64,000 nucleotides of DNA from Prionace glauca (lineage: Eukaryota > Chordata > Chondrichthyes > Carcharhiniformes > Carcharhinidae), in NCBI GenBank assembly GCA_037974335.1, contig CM075724.1:72534850-72598849 (forward strand). Direction: 5' to 3'. Below, one piece after another: positions 11,618 through 26,600 of the stretch. Numbering within the stretch: position 1 is the first letter of the stretch; every line of letters begins with the position of its first letter. The translations under genes were made by a program, and so were the position numbers. The notes below the pieces were generated by a model. The model made no database searches and was not told where the DNA came from. It worked only from the letters and a program-made list of their open reading frames with translations.

Positions 11618-14600
11618 GTATCTGCTCCTATTATGCTTTGTTTTCTCATTCAATCGCGTAGCTATGTATCTTTGTTTTGATGCAGCATGTTTCATTGACC
11701 TTTATAAATATTATCTGAACCCCTTTCCTTCCCTCTCTCCCTTCTGTAATATGATTTCATTATTACGTTTTTGCATTTTTCCCCATAGGTCCCGGTGGAA
11801 CTTCAGTCATAGTCACTCAGCTCCCTGAGAGAGTAAACACAAACATCGGTACGAACGTTTCTTTTCATTGCTCGCTTCCTTTCTTTCAAGACGGACCACG
11901 TGTGAATGTAAACTGGTGGAAAAATGGTGATAATCAGTATCTAACGTCCGGACAAAAAGACAGAATAATAACTGGATTCAAGACTAAATTCAGCGGCTTC
12001 CTTCGGATAATTAATGTAAATGTGCAGGACACAGGAGTATACTATTGCACTGTCACGCATCGAGGCAAAACAGCTGGAAATGGAACTGGATCTAATTTGA
12101 CAGTATGGGGTAAGTATAAAAAATGTAAATAAGATCCATCTGACTGCAATATTTCAAACTTCGAAACATAGATTTTGATTTAAAGAATTCAACTTTTCAA
12201 TTAATTTCAACGATCAATATGTATAAATTCCAATTGTACTGGTGATTGCTGCATGCTGATGTATGCTGCAATATTTCAAAACTAATGATAAAGGCGAAAT
12301 TGTCTGCTAAATGTGTGATCCCAACGTGTATTCAACAAACAATTGAAGTTAAAATTTTGGTATTGGATAAGTTGCGTACCTCGGCATTAAGAGACAGTGT
12401 TGCGGATCTGATAAAGAGAACGCACATTTCTTATCCTATTTCATGGTGTAATTCGCTTACGTTGATTACGGAGGGCTGTATGCTTCTATTCGGGCCAGCT
12501 GTTCCACTTGTTGATGGTTTATTTCTTAAGATCATATTTCTAACGGCTGAATTACACACCGTCTAATTTGAACCAAACCCTCCTCATCTTTCATCCATCC
12601 TTTTAGTCTCCAGCAAGCGTGAAATCATCCAGGTCTTTGGTGCAAAGTCTATCTAATTTGATAAATTAAACTTCCCAGATAGTTTTTAGATTCATTGGGG
12701 TGAAATTTACCCATAGCGGAATCGCAAAATATGCGAACATCCCAAATTACACGGCGAGCAATGCTGTCCCGAATAAGATTAGAAGATTGGAAGAGATTTT
12801 TACTGGGTACGAACTCGCTTTCACTCGCGTGTTTTTTTTTTGTCTCCATGAAAACAGTTTAAATTACAAGCAAAATAACCGCCACACGTGAGACTGTCGT
12901 CAGATTAAATTGTCACTACAGATAATGCAATCTAAATAACTATCCTCCCATTGCTCCATGGCAGGTTTACGGCCAACAATGGATTGGGACACATAGTTTA
13001 GCTGGTCATCGAGACCAATGGTATTAACTGTAACTGAGTTAGTTACATCTCTGATCTCTCAGCCAGGAGGATCTTGGTTCAAATCCACACACCACCCCCC
13101 TCCCCCGCCAGGTGTTGAGTAAAAATCTCAACTCCAGCGCTCCAGAACAACACTCCAGCGTCCTACACTGCCAGAGGGGCAGTTATTTGGATGAGTCACT
13201 AAGTCTAGGCCCACGCTGCTGCTAAGATGGATGCCGACGATCTCACGTCTCGATTTTGAAGAGCTGGAGAGTTAGCCACGGTTATCCCCGAGTTATCTCA
13301 CGTGTCCAGGCCAATATTTCTCCTTCATCAACATCACGCAAAAGACGAACCGATTATGATCACGTTTGATTTGATTTGATTTGTTATTGTCACAATTATT
13401 AGCATACATGAAAAGTGCACGTGTGAGAGAATTTGCTCTAATGTTTGTAATTGGAATCAATGTTTGTGATTGGAATCAGTATCTTGGAATTGGTGTAATA
13501 AAAGAGATTCAAAATGGAAGATGGAATGAAACCAGTATAATCACAGAAGTATGTTAGCTAATTGTAGTATGATAATCAAATAAATATGATTGAATGACAT
13601 GTAATCAATATAGTTACCCATGTAACCCACCAAAGTTGGTATAGTAAACACTTATTAATAAATATAGACAGTAGCCTCCTGAGGAACACTGGACATTGTC
13701 CAGCTTAATACGTGACTATAGCAAAAAGGAGAGTAAAATAAACACATTTTCTTCACTAATTGATCTAAGTTAGCTAAGCCACGATTATTGTATAAACAGA
13801 ATAGTTTGGATAAGGGCAGAGACTGGAACTACCATGGTTTCAAGGACAAAGAGATGTACTAATGAGGAACCAATCTCAAGCAGGGTAGATGAAGCCCAGT
13901 AATAACGATGGCTAAAACAAGGAAATCTAAGGGTAAGATAAGAGTTCTGAGATATGGAGCTGGAATGTGTATAAAAAGACTGTAAGCAGAATGATTCATT
14001 GGAATGTTCCGGACATCCCGGCTTTATTCTCTTGTGCTGGAAAATAAAGTCTACTGCTTGGAGGATTACAACTCAGACTCTCTGTTTCAAACAGTTAAAA
14101 TCAGTTGTCGTCTTGGGGAACCACGACACACGCTGCTCTTTCTGGTAATTTCTTGTTCACAGATTTGCTGCCAAATGTTCATCATTACAAAAGTGGCAGC
14201 ATTTCAATTCTTCTGCATTGATTGCTAGGCGTTTGAGACGTCCGCTAGTGTGAAACGTGTTATATAACTTTATATTATTTATATTATGTTCTAGTTCCAC
14301 CAACTCCATTGAAAATTAACCCTCAGCAACTTGAAACGGATCCAGCTGCGCCGCTGACTGTTCTGTGCACCACCTCTCCTTTTTACCCGAAGAATATCAA
14401 TTTAACTTGGTATAAGGATGGTATTATAACTGAAATAGGGATCAATACCATCATTAAACCCAGCACCAATGGACTCTATGAAGCTTCCAGCCAGTTGCAA
14501 GAGGCGCAGCCTGCCCGGTCCGGAACTGTTTATACTTGCCTTGTCTTTCACAGTGCGCTCCAAATTCCAGCCATAACCACTCACATTGTCACCTACCCAA

Positions 14601-17600
14601 ACACAGGTAAGATTTCTGGTATAATCATATAAATTTACAGTTTTGGAAAACGTTATTTCACTCAGCCTTTCGGCGCAGCCTCTTTGAAAGAGCTGTCAGA
14701 TCTATTCCGCCGACAACAGCATTTCTCCCACAACCGGCAAATCAGCATCAATAACCTTTCTATCCAATTGCCTTTTGGAAATAGCTGCATAAGTTATTTC
14801 CAGCAAATTTTCAGGCAGTACGTTCTAAATCTTCGCAATTTCCGGTTAGAATATAATTCTCCCCACAGCCCCTTTATTATTTGCCAATGGTTTTCGATTC
14901 AGAACTATTCATGAGACCCACTTTTTGCAGAACACGTTTTCCCCTAAATGATAAAATACAACTGTCATAATTTTGCAAAATTTCCGTTAGATCATGCCTT
15001 CTTGAGAAGGTGAGAGGGCATGGGATCCAAGGGCCTTTGGCCTTGTGGATTCAGAACTGGCTTGCCTGCAGAAGGCAGAGAGTGGTTGTGGATGGGGCTT
15101 TTTCTGAATGGAGGTCAGTCACCAGCGGAGTGCCTCAAGGATCTGTTCTGGGACCCTAAGTTGTTTGTCATTTTCATAAATGACCTGGATGAGGAAGTGG
15201 AGGGATGGGTAAGTAAGTTCGCTGATGACACTAAGGTCGGTGGTGTTGTGGATGGTCTGGAAGGATGGCAAAAGTTGCAGCAGGACATAGATAGGATGCA
15301 GGACGGGGCGGAGAAGTGGCAGATGGACTTCAACACGGATAAATGTGTTGTCGTCCATTTTGGCAGAACCAACGGGATGAACGAGTACACTATCAAGGGC
15401 AGAAGTCTGAGTAGTGTTGAAGAGCAGAAGGATCTTGGGGTCTGGGTCCACAGGACTCTTAAATTGGCCTCGCAGTGGAGGAGGTGGTCAAGAAGGCGTA
15501 TGGTGTACTGGCCTTCATTAATCGAGGGATTGAGTTTAGGAGTCGGGAGGTAATGCTGCAACTTTATAAGACCCTTGTCAGGCCTCATTTAGAGTATTGT
15601 GCGCAGTTCTGGTCGCCTCACTATAGGAAAGATGTAGAAGCTATTGAGAGGGTACAGAGGAGATTTACAAGGATGTTGCCTGGACTGGGAGGCATGCCTT
15701 ATGAAGTTAGGTTGAGGGAGCTGGGACTCTTTTCCTTGGAGAGACGAAGGTTGAGAGGCGACCTGATAGTAGTTTACAAAATGTTGAGAGGAACAGATAG
15801 GGTGGACTCTCAGAGGCTATTTCCCCGGGTTGAAATGGTTGCTACAAGAGGACACAGATTTAAGGTGCAGGGAGGGAAGTTCAGAAGTGATGTTAGGGGT
15901 AAGTTTTTCACTCAGAGGGTGGTGAGTGAATGGAATCGGCTGCCGTCAGTGGTGGTGGAGGCGAACTCGCTGGGGTCTTTTAAAAGACTTCTGGATGAGT
16001 ATATGGAGTTTAATGAGATTGAGGGTTATAGATAGGTCTGTAGGTTGGTAGGTGTTGATGTGATCGGCGCAACCCGTGGGCCAAAGGGCCTGTGTGTGCT
16101 GTAGTGTTCTATGTTCTATCTCACCTTAATATTTTCCTATTCTGTTGAAAAGAATCATAGTTCCAAATCTCATCACGTAGCCGCAGGCCGTCATCGTTGT
16201 TAAACCTAGAAAACATCCTTTGTTGTTCTCATGAGACATTGGCATTATTCCTAATATGAATTTTACACTATACATTTGTATGACTTCCATGTATACAATG
16301 GTTCTCTCGCACCACTAATCATCCGAAAAGTTTCACTGATCAACATTTCAACCTCCCAACCACCATTTGAAGATTTATAGGTATCTCAGAATTTAAATTG
16401 CCTGAGATTATCTATGCTGATTTAAGCAACATGCATACTTCATAATTATTTGCATTAAATTGCACTTGTCAGTTGTGACCTCTACTCCTGTTCCATGAAA
16501 TGCTGAAGTCTTCTGCTGTGGTCATAATAGTGACCAGTGTTGTAGGATTTATGATCTTCAAATTGTACTCCTATATCATATAAAGAAATATCCTAATGTT
16601 GAACCCAGATCCAGTCAAAAACAACAATTTACCATTGCTCTCTACTACCTATAATTTAGCCAATAATGTATCTAAAGGGCCACTGTTCATTAAATCCCAA
16701 GTGGTTAGTTAAACATAATAAGGTCACCCCTTGACATTTTTATTTTGGTTCATAGAACATAGAACATAGAACATTACAGCGCAGAACAGGCCCTTCGGCC
16801 CACGATATTGCGCCGACCAGTTACAAAACAATGACCCACTAGCCTAAACCAATCCCTTTTCATCCATAAACCTATCCACAGATCTTTTAAACGCCCCCAA
16901 ACTAGGTGCATTTACAACTGCAGCTGGCAGGGCATTCCAGTCCCTCACCACCCTCTGGGTAAAGAACCTACCCCTGACATCTGTCCTATAACTACCCCCC
17001 CCTTAATTTAAAATCGTGCCCCCTCGTGTTAGCTTTCTCCATCCTAGGAAAAAGGCTATCACTATCTACCCTGTCTAAACCTCTAATCATCTTATATGTT
17101 TCAATGAGATCCCCTCTTAGCCGCCTTCTTTCCAGCGAAAACAACCCCAAATCTCTCAATCTCTCCTCATAGGATCTCCCCTCCATACCAGGCAACATCC
17201 TGGTAAACCTCCTCTGCACCCTCTCCAAAGCCTCTACATCCTTCCTGTAATGTGGGGACCAGAACTGCACACAAAACTCCAAGTGCGGCCGCACCAGAGA
17301 TGTGTACAGTTGCATCATGACGCTGCGACTCCTAAATTCAATCCCCCTACCAATAAACGCCAAAACTCCGTATGCCTTCTTAACAACTTTATCTACTTGA
17401 TTCCCAACTTTCAGGGATCTATGTACACATACGCCTAGATCCCTCTGCTCCTCCACACTATTCAAAGTCCTCCCGTTAGCCCTATACTCAACACATCTGT
17501 TATTCCTACCGAAATGAATTACCTCACACTTCTCCACATTAAACTCCATTCGCCACCTCTCAGCCCAGCTCTGCAACCTTTCTAAGTCATCCTGCAAACT

Positions 17601-20600
17601 ATGACACCCTTCCTCACAATCTACCACACCTCCGACTTTGGTGTCATCAGCAAACTTACTAATCCACCCAACTATACCCTCATCCAGATCATTAATATAA
17701 ATTACAAACAGCAGTGGCCCCAAAACAGATCCCTGAGGCACACCACTTGTAACCGAATACTTATTTTCATAATACTTATTTTTCTTATTCATTCACAGGA
17801 TGTGGATGTTGCTGGCTAAACCAGCATTTATTGCCCATCCTAATTAGCCTTGAGAAGGTGGCCCTGAGCTGCCTTCTTGAATCACAGCAGTCCTTGTGCT
17901 GTAGGACCATTAGTTCTGTTAGAGAGGGAGTCCCTGGATTTTGACCCAGTGACAGTGAGCAAAAGGCGATATAATTCTAAGTTCAGATGGCCTGTACAAA
18001 TGGCGCTGCCCCATGCAACTGTTGCCTTTATACTTATGGAGGTGGACATCGGTGAATTTGAAAGGTGCTGCGAAGGAGAGTTTTTGCAGTGCATCCTGTA
18101 AATGTACCATCATTGCTGCAACCATTCATGAATCCAGGTGGGGTTCTTTGAGAAAGTAAGAAGCAATGTTAATAGAGAGGAATCTGTGGATGTGTTGCAC
18201 TTAGATTTCCAAAGGCATTTGACAAAAGATCCCTACTCAAAATAAGATTCATGGTGTAGGGGGTAACATATTAGCATGAATACAAGATTGACTATCTAAC
18301 AAGAAGCAGACAGTAAGTATAAATTGATTGTTTTTGGATTGGCAAAATGTGAAGAGTAGAGTGTCACAGGGATTAGTATCTGTGACTCATCTATTCCCAA
18401 TTTTTTATCAATGACTTGGATTAAGGGACCAAATACACAGTTGTGAAATTTGCTAATGCCACAAAGATGGATGTGAATAGATTCTTGTTAGGAAAGGGAA
18501 TCAAAGGTTATTGGGGTAAATGGGAATGTCAACTTCAAAACAGAAACAGGTCAACCAGAATCAAATTACGGAGCAGGTTCGAGGGGCCAAATGGCCCACG
18601 TCTGCTTCTTTTCGTATGTTCGTACCAATATGTAGCCGCCTGTATCTTAATACAAATGACCGGAAAGATTGAATGTTTGCTTTGTTTCAGAGGTCGATTA
18701 TATTGAATTGAATAGTATACTGTTTTTATTTATACAAGTCATTTAATTCTTACAGGAGATCAGAGCAACAATTTATTGATTTCTGCATTGACAAAAGGCG
18801 GGTTCCTTCTCCTGATGTTGGGTCTCTTTATTGTGACGCATTGTGTCACAAAGAAAGATAATGGTAAGAAAAAAATTCTCCTTTTCACTCAAGTAAGTGT
18901 AACTTTTAAAGAGGGAAGGAGAGCGAGGGGAAAAGTCCTGTTACAGGTAAGGAGAAAGTTGTTTGCATCTGAACAGTGCAAACAATATCCTGTCACACAG
19001 AAGCAGAGGTGATTGCTAATTATAGCTGTTTGTCCCAATATGCGGTATACATGCAATCTCTCACAGTCACTCCTGATGGCTTCATTTATTTATTTGATAA
19101 TATACTCACAAGCTTTTGAGGGGACTGCCTCTTCGTCAGGTGAATGGAGACGCAATCTCTAAACTGTCTGTGCTTTATATGCTCTGTCTGAGGCCAGAAC
19201 TCTCCATTCACCTGACGAAGAGGCAGTCCCCTTGAAAGCTTGTGAGTATATTATCAAATAAATAGGTTGGACTAAAACCTGGTGTTGTCAGACTTTTTAC
19301 TGTGTTTACGCCAGTCCAACGCCGGCATACCCACATCATGGCTTCATTTATACAGATCGAGCTAGAGAAGTCAGTGATCCCCAAAGGCACATACGCAAAT
19401 ATGTAGCAAAAGTCTCGCACAGAATATCCTGGGTACAACAATAGGCATAAGGCCATATTTTAGGGCATTTGACTGGTGTGACGCACAGCTGCAGGCTCAA
19501 AAGACTAATAAAAAAATGCCCTGAAAATCAATGATTGTCAAGTATCAAAGTTCTACAAAAATGTCTAACCCAACACCAGACATTTGAGAGTCGCAAGTAA
19601 AACGGCATCCTAAGACAATTCGATCTAATGCTATGAAATACTTTTTTTTTCAAATTACTTTGTTTCAATTCATTTAGACACTAAAAATTCCCAATATTGA
19701 AGCAAAATGTGGATCACAAAATATTCATGCGGTATGGTGGCACAGTTGTTTGCACTGCTACCTCACAATGCCAGGGACCCGAGTTCAATTTCAAGCCGTG
19801 GGTCATTGTCTGAGTGGAGTTTGCACATTCTTTTGTGCCTGTGTGGGTTTCCTCCGGGTGCTCCGGTTTCCTATCACAATCCAAAGATGTGCAGGTTAGG
19901 TTGATTGACCTTGCTAAATTGACCTTCGCGTTAGGGGGATTAGCAGAGTAAATATGTGGGGTCACGGAGTGAGGCCTGAAAGAGTTTGTGGTCTGTGCAG
20001 ACTTGACGAGTTGAATGGCTTCTTTCTGTACTGTAGGAGTTCTATAGGTTTCAACACTGATTTAGTTAATTTTTTTTTAAGCATTATCAGTGTAACATTA
20101 GATTTGATTTTCTTTATTTTGGGTGGGATTTTCCAAATCCTTCAGTCACCACTAGCGCCAATCACTCAGCGAGTGCTTTTATTGCAAAGTTTGCTTTCAT
20201 TGCCTGCAATTTTACGTTATTAAAGTCACTGAGCGTAAAACTGTTTATTCTGCCCATGCAATTTCCGAAGTAGATTCTCGCTACAAGGCCGGCACCAGAA
20301 CAACTCACTTAGAAATCATGGAATACTACAGTGCGGGAAGAGGCAACCACAATTCCACCCAGGCTCTATCCCCATATCCCCACATATTTACCTACTAATC
20401 TATGCACCCCAGGGCACTAAGGGCAATTTAGAATGGCCAATCAAACTAACACATCTTTGGACTGTTGGAGGAAACCGGAACACACCTATGCAGACATAGG
20501 GAGAATGTGCAAACTCCACACAGTGACCTCAGCCGGAATTCGAATACAGCTCCCTGGAGCTGTGAAGCAGTAGTACTAACCATTGTACTACCATGCCCTT

Positions 20601-23600
20601 CCTATTGTCAAGCCTAATTGGAAACCAAACCTGTTATTTTATCTTTTACACTGAGTCTGCAAGAAGTTTATTTCTAGGCTCAGTAAGTGCTCATTGTAAA
20701 GTCTTCAATAATTCCTAGGTATGCATAAAGATGGTGGAAGATGTCATTATCAGCAGGTATGTTTCTATAATTCATTCTAACACATCACAAATGTTAATAT
20801 ATACAAGTGATGTAATCAATTTACGGCAATAAATGTTTGTTTTAGTCCATCACTGCACAAATTCATTTGAAGTAACGCAATGCGAATTCTGCATTTAAGG
20901 CATTTCCAATAAATTAGAGAGGCCCGAATTGTCTATCTGAATTGTAACTGTATCTGCCTGAATTGTAACTGTATCCATTGGCTGCGAATAAGCATATTGC
21001 ATAAAATTGACCATCCATTTTAATGAATAGGTAAAAAAAACCTACTTTATCTGTCTGTACACAGTGGGCAATGTGATAAGGGCTGTAGAGCATCCATTAA
21101 CAAATTGAAAACTGTCACATGATTTCATCTGACTGTGATATATTGAATTCAGTTTTCATAAATGTATCTCATCAAAATACAAAAACAGCAAGAATTTCCT
21201 TTATGTTGTGCTCCTTCAAGAACCAATTTGTTCATTAAAGTCTGACAACAAAGCACATCTACCATTTTTAAATGATAGGCGTCCACACTGTATAGGTTGA
21301 CTCATAACTCCTTTCTGAAATTTCCGGATACGTCCATCGCGGGTTTCTCAACTCATCCAAGTTTAGGCAATCAAACCTGGCAGATCCAGAAATTGAGAGT
21401 CAGTTCAAAATGCTGTCAAAGTTGTCAGTTTTTCTTTAATGTTCCCACACGTGCGGAGGCAATAGAATTGAAATTTGGGGTCAATTTGCCACAGTGAGAA
21501 TAACCACAAGGAGGCAGGTACCAGGTTATTGGCATTCGCTCCCATTGCCTTATCCAACCATCAAATAATCTAACTAAATTTGGAACATCCCAATGAGTAT
21601 AAAGAAAGAGCGTTATTTAAATCGCAATATATTGGGAATTGATGATGGACAAAGGGATCTGAGTGTCCTTGTACACTAGTCAATGAAAGTTCAGAGACAG
21701 CTGAAGCAAGCAGTTAGGAAGGCAAATAGACTTTATTGCAAGAGGACTTGAGTTGTAAAGTATGGATGTCTTGCTCAGTTATAAGATGCCTTGTTAAGAC
21801 CACACTTGGAGTATTGTGGACAGTTTTGTTCTCCCCACCTAAGAAAGGATATATTTGCTGTGGATGGACTGCAGCAGAACTTCTTAGGCAGATATCAGGT
21901 TTGGTAGGACTGCCATGTCAGGAGAGATTGATTGAAATTGTCTGGTGTTCGCTGGAAATTGGAAGGATGAGAGGAAATCTGATTAAAACATATAAAATTC
22001 TGATAAAGCTAGGCAGACGAGATGCAAGAGAAGATGTTTTCCCTGGTTGGGAATCTAGAATGGGGACATAGGTCGAACGTTTGGGACTGATATAAATAGA
22101 TCTAACTTCACACAAACGCTAGCAAATCTGTGGAAATGTATACTACAGAAGGCTGTGGAGGCGAAGTCACTGAGTGTATTCTAGAAAGAGTGTTTTTTTT
22201 AGATTTTAATGGTTTCAATGGAAATAGGTAAAAAGCAGGGATATGGCAATGAGATCGAGGATCCACCTTGGAAACATAGAAAACAGAAGAAGGAGTTGGC
22301 CATTCAGCCCATCGAGCCTGCTTTGCAATTCATTTTGATTATGGTTGATCATCAAACTCAATATCCTGATCGCACCTGCCTTCATACCCTTGATCCCTAT
22401 ACCAAAGAGATATATCTAATTTATTTCTGAAATCACCCAATCCTTGGGTGAAGAAATTTCTCCTCATCTCAGTGCTAAAAGTTTCATCCCATATGCTCAC
22501 ATGATAACCCCTCGATCTGCACTCTCCACCATAGGGAATATTCTTTCTGAATCAACTCTGCCTAACCCTGTTAGAATTTTATGTTTCTATGAGATCCCTT
22601 CTCACTCGTCAAAGCTCTAATGAATATAATCTTAACTGACTGAGACTTGCCTCATTGTACAGACTTGCTATCTCAGGAATCAGCCTGATAAATATTTGTT
22701 GCGCTCCCTCTACAGCAAGAACATTCTTCCTCAGATAAGGATACCAAAACCACACACAATACTCCAAGTCTGGCTTCAACAATGCACTGTACAATTGCAC
22801 TTTAATCAAATGCTTTTACCACGAAAACAAACATACCATATGCCTTCTTAACTGCCTGCTCCACCTGCTCACTTACTTTCAGTAACTGATGAAAGCTAAT
22901 GATCCACCTCTCAATTTACAACCATTCAAATAACCTCATATTTATCCATATTATGCAGCATCTGCCACGCCATTTCCCATTCACTCAGCCTGTTGAAATC
23001 ATGCTGAAGCATCTCTATATCCTCTTCACAGCTTACTTTGTGTCATCCAAAAGCTTGGAGATAATGCATTTATTTTTCTCTTCCAAATCATTAATATACA
23101 GTGTGATCAGTTGAGGATTCTAGCACAGATCCTTGTGGCACCCGACTAGCCACTGCCTGCCATTCTGAAAAAGACCCTTTTATGCCAACTGTTTGTTTCC
23201 TATCTGCTAACTAGCTTTCTATCCATCTCAAAACATTATCAATAATCTTGTTTGTTTTAACATTACACAGTAGTCTGCTATGTAAGAACTTGCCGAAAGT
23301 CTTCTGAACATCTAAATAAGCCACATTTACCAGTTTTCCTTGGTCAACTCTGTTAGTTACATCCTCAAAAATTCGAATAGTTGGGTGGATTAGTAAATTT
23401 GCTGATTACACCAAAGTCAGAGGTGTGGTAGATAGTGAGGAAGGGTGTCATAGTTTGCAGGAAGACTTAGACAGGTTGCAGAGCTGGGTCGAGAGGTGGC
23501 GGATGGAGTTTAATGCGGAGAAGTGTGAGGTAATTCACTTTGGTAGGAATAACAGATGTGTCGAGTATAGGGCTAATGGGAGGATTTTGAATAGTGTGGA

Positions 23601-26600
23601 TGAGCAGAGGGATCTAGGTGTATGTGTACATAGATCCCTGAAAGTTGGGAGTCAAGTAGAAAATTGGGAGTCAAGGTTGTTAAGAAGGCATACGGTGTCT
23701 TGGCGTTTATTGGTAGGGGGATTGAATTTAGGAGTCGCAGCGTCATGTTGCAACTGTACACAACTCTGGTGCGGCTGCACTTGGAGTACTGTGTGCAGTT
23801 CTGTTCCCCACATTACAGGAAGGATGTGGAGGCTTTGGAGAGGGTACAGAGGAGGTTTACCAGAATGTTGCCTGGTATGGAGGGGAGGTCCTATGAGGAG
23901 AGGCTGAGGGATTTGAGGTTGTTTTCGCTGGAAAGAAGGCAGCAAAGAGGGGATCTTATTGAAACATATAAGATGATTAGAGGTTTAGATAGGGTGGATA
24001 GTAATAGCCTTTTTCCTCTGATGGAGAAATCTAGCACGAGGGGGCATGGCTTTAAATTAAGGGGTGGTAGTTATAGGACGGATGTCAGGGGTAGGTTCTT
24101 TACCCAGAGGGTGGTGAGGGATTGGAATGCCCTGCCTGCTGCAGTTATAACTGCGCCTAGTTTGGGGGCGTTTAAGAGATCCATGGATAGGTTTATGGAC
24201 GAAAAGGGATTGGTTTAGGTTAGTGGGTCATTGTTTTGTAACTGGTCGGCGCAACATCGTGGGCCGAAGGGCCTGTTCTGCGCTGTAATGTTCTATGTTC
24301 TATCTATCAGGAATTATTTCTTCTTCGCCTGATTCTGCAACTGCTTTCCAAATGCTCAACTATAAAATCAAATTCAAGCAACTTCACCAGTACTGACATT
24401 AGGCTGACTGCTCTATAGTTTGCTGTTTGCTCTCTCCCTCTCTTTTTGAAGCGACATAATTTTCAGGGCCACTTTGTTAAGTAGTCTGGAATGAACATTA
24501 TTATCAATTCCAGGAGATTTACCCATCTTCAATCCCATCAATTTTCCTGAGACCATTTTCCTACTAACACTGATTTCCTTCAGTGTCTTATGAAAACCTG
24601 TTTTCTCTCAGGACTTCTAGCATCTTATTTATATCTTCCTTTGTGAAGGCAAAAGCAAAGTCAGAGTTTAGTTCCTCAGCCATTTCTTTGTTCCCTGCCA
24701 TGAATTCTCCCATTTCTGGCTGTAACTAGCATACATTCATTTTCACAATTTTTTTCTCTTTCCATACTGATAGAAACATTTGCAGTCAGTTTTTATGTTC
24801 CCTACTAATTTATTTTCATTGTCTATTTTTCCCCTTCTTAATTAATGCATTGGCCTTCCTTTGCTGAAAATTAAACTGTTCCCAATATTCAGGTCTATTG
24901 CTTTTTTTGCCAATTTATATGCTTCTCCATTGAATCTTATACGACCTTCAATTTCCTGTGTAAGTTATGATTTGGCCAATTATGGAATAACCAATTATGG
25001 AATAACAGGAATAAGCAACTTAAATGCCAACCATTGCCTATCCAGTTATTCCTTTTCAATAATACTCCCCAGCCCATTATCACCAGTTTATGTCTTATAC
25101 CATTTTACTTACCTTTATTGAGATTTAGGACACTGGTCTCAGAAACAATCATGTCACTATCCACCTTGGCAAAGAATTCTGTTATGTTATGATCACATCC
25201 CCAAGGACTTGTTCACTACTAGATTGCAAACGAATCCTTTCTCATTACACAATACACAGTCCAAGATGGCCTGTTCCTTGTTAGTTGCTCAACATCTTGG
25301 GCCAGAAAACCATCCCATATACACTCCAGAATTTCCTCCTCTATTTCACTGTGATTAATCTGATTCTTCTAATCTATATGCAGGTGAAAGTCACCCATCA
25401 TCACAGATGTTTATTTAACAAATGCACATCTGATTTCCTGTCTAATGCTACTCCCAACATTGTTACTGCAGTTTGATGTTCTATATACCACATCCACAAA
25501 AGTGTTTCTTCCCCCTTCGTGTTTCTTAACACAACCCATACAGATTCCACATTGTCGATGCCAATAATATTTTTCCTCAATATCATATCAACATTTTCTT
25601 TGATCAACAATACAACTATCTTTTATGACTGTCCTTCTTAAAGATTGAATAACCTTCAATGTTTAGTGCCAATCCTTTGTCAATTTGGAACCATATCTCT
25701 GTATTCCAACTATATCAACCCCGTTTATATCCATCTGTGCTGCTAATTCATCCATTTTGTTTTGAATGCTCTGAACGTTAGGTGAGCTCTTTTGAAATTA
25801 CTTGCCCATTCCTATAACTATTTTTTACCATGTTCTTGTCTGACTCTGGTCTTTGTTTTCTCTGCTTATCACTTTTCTTATTGTATTTGCAGTCTTTTTC
25901 ACTTGAACTTGCTTTCCCCTGTTTGGAATCCTCACTCATATCCCCATCACCCAGTCACTTCCCAATCACTCTAGCAAGAACCAGCAGCGCCCCCCCCCCC
26001 TGCCCCACCCCCCAACCATCCCCACCCCCTCCCCCTCCTAAGGATACAAGCCCTGGTCCTGCTCAGGTCCCATCTCTCCATCCCAATGCCTCAGGAATCT
26101 GACACCCGCCCCCTCACACCATATTTTTAGCCGTATATTCATCTGGCCATTTCCACTCTGATTGGCATGTGGCACCAATATTAATCTTACGATGACTACC
26201 TTTGGGGTCCTACTTTTCAGCTTGCTTCTTAGCTCCCTATATTCTGCTTAAAAGACCCTTTTTTGTCATTGTGATTTGTTCCAACGTGGACCATGATCAC
26301 TGACTGTTCACCCTTGTTCACCTTGAATAATGGAGTAGACTCAATGGAGCGGCTTGTCCTACTGCTGCTCCGTTTCTGTTTTTTATTATTTTTCAATCGT
26401 GGGACATAAGCATAGCTGGCTGGCCAGTATGCATTGCACATTCCTGTTTGTCCTCGCTCAAATGGTAGTTGATATGCAACCGCATTGCCTGTGGCTCTGG
26501 AGTCACCTGAAGGCCAGACCAGGTAAGGATGGCAGATTTCTTTTCTAAAGGACAATAGTGAACGAGATGGGTTTTTCTGACAATTGACTGGTTTCATGGT

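Noticed and set aside
25830-26102. Pro-rich open frame
   Set aside because: It arises from the C-rich tract within an old LINE.
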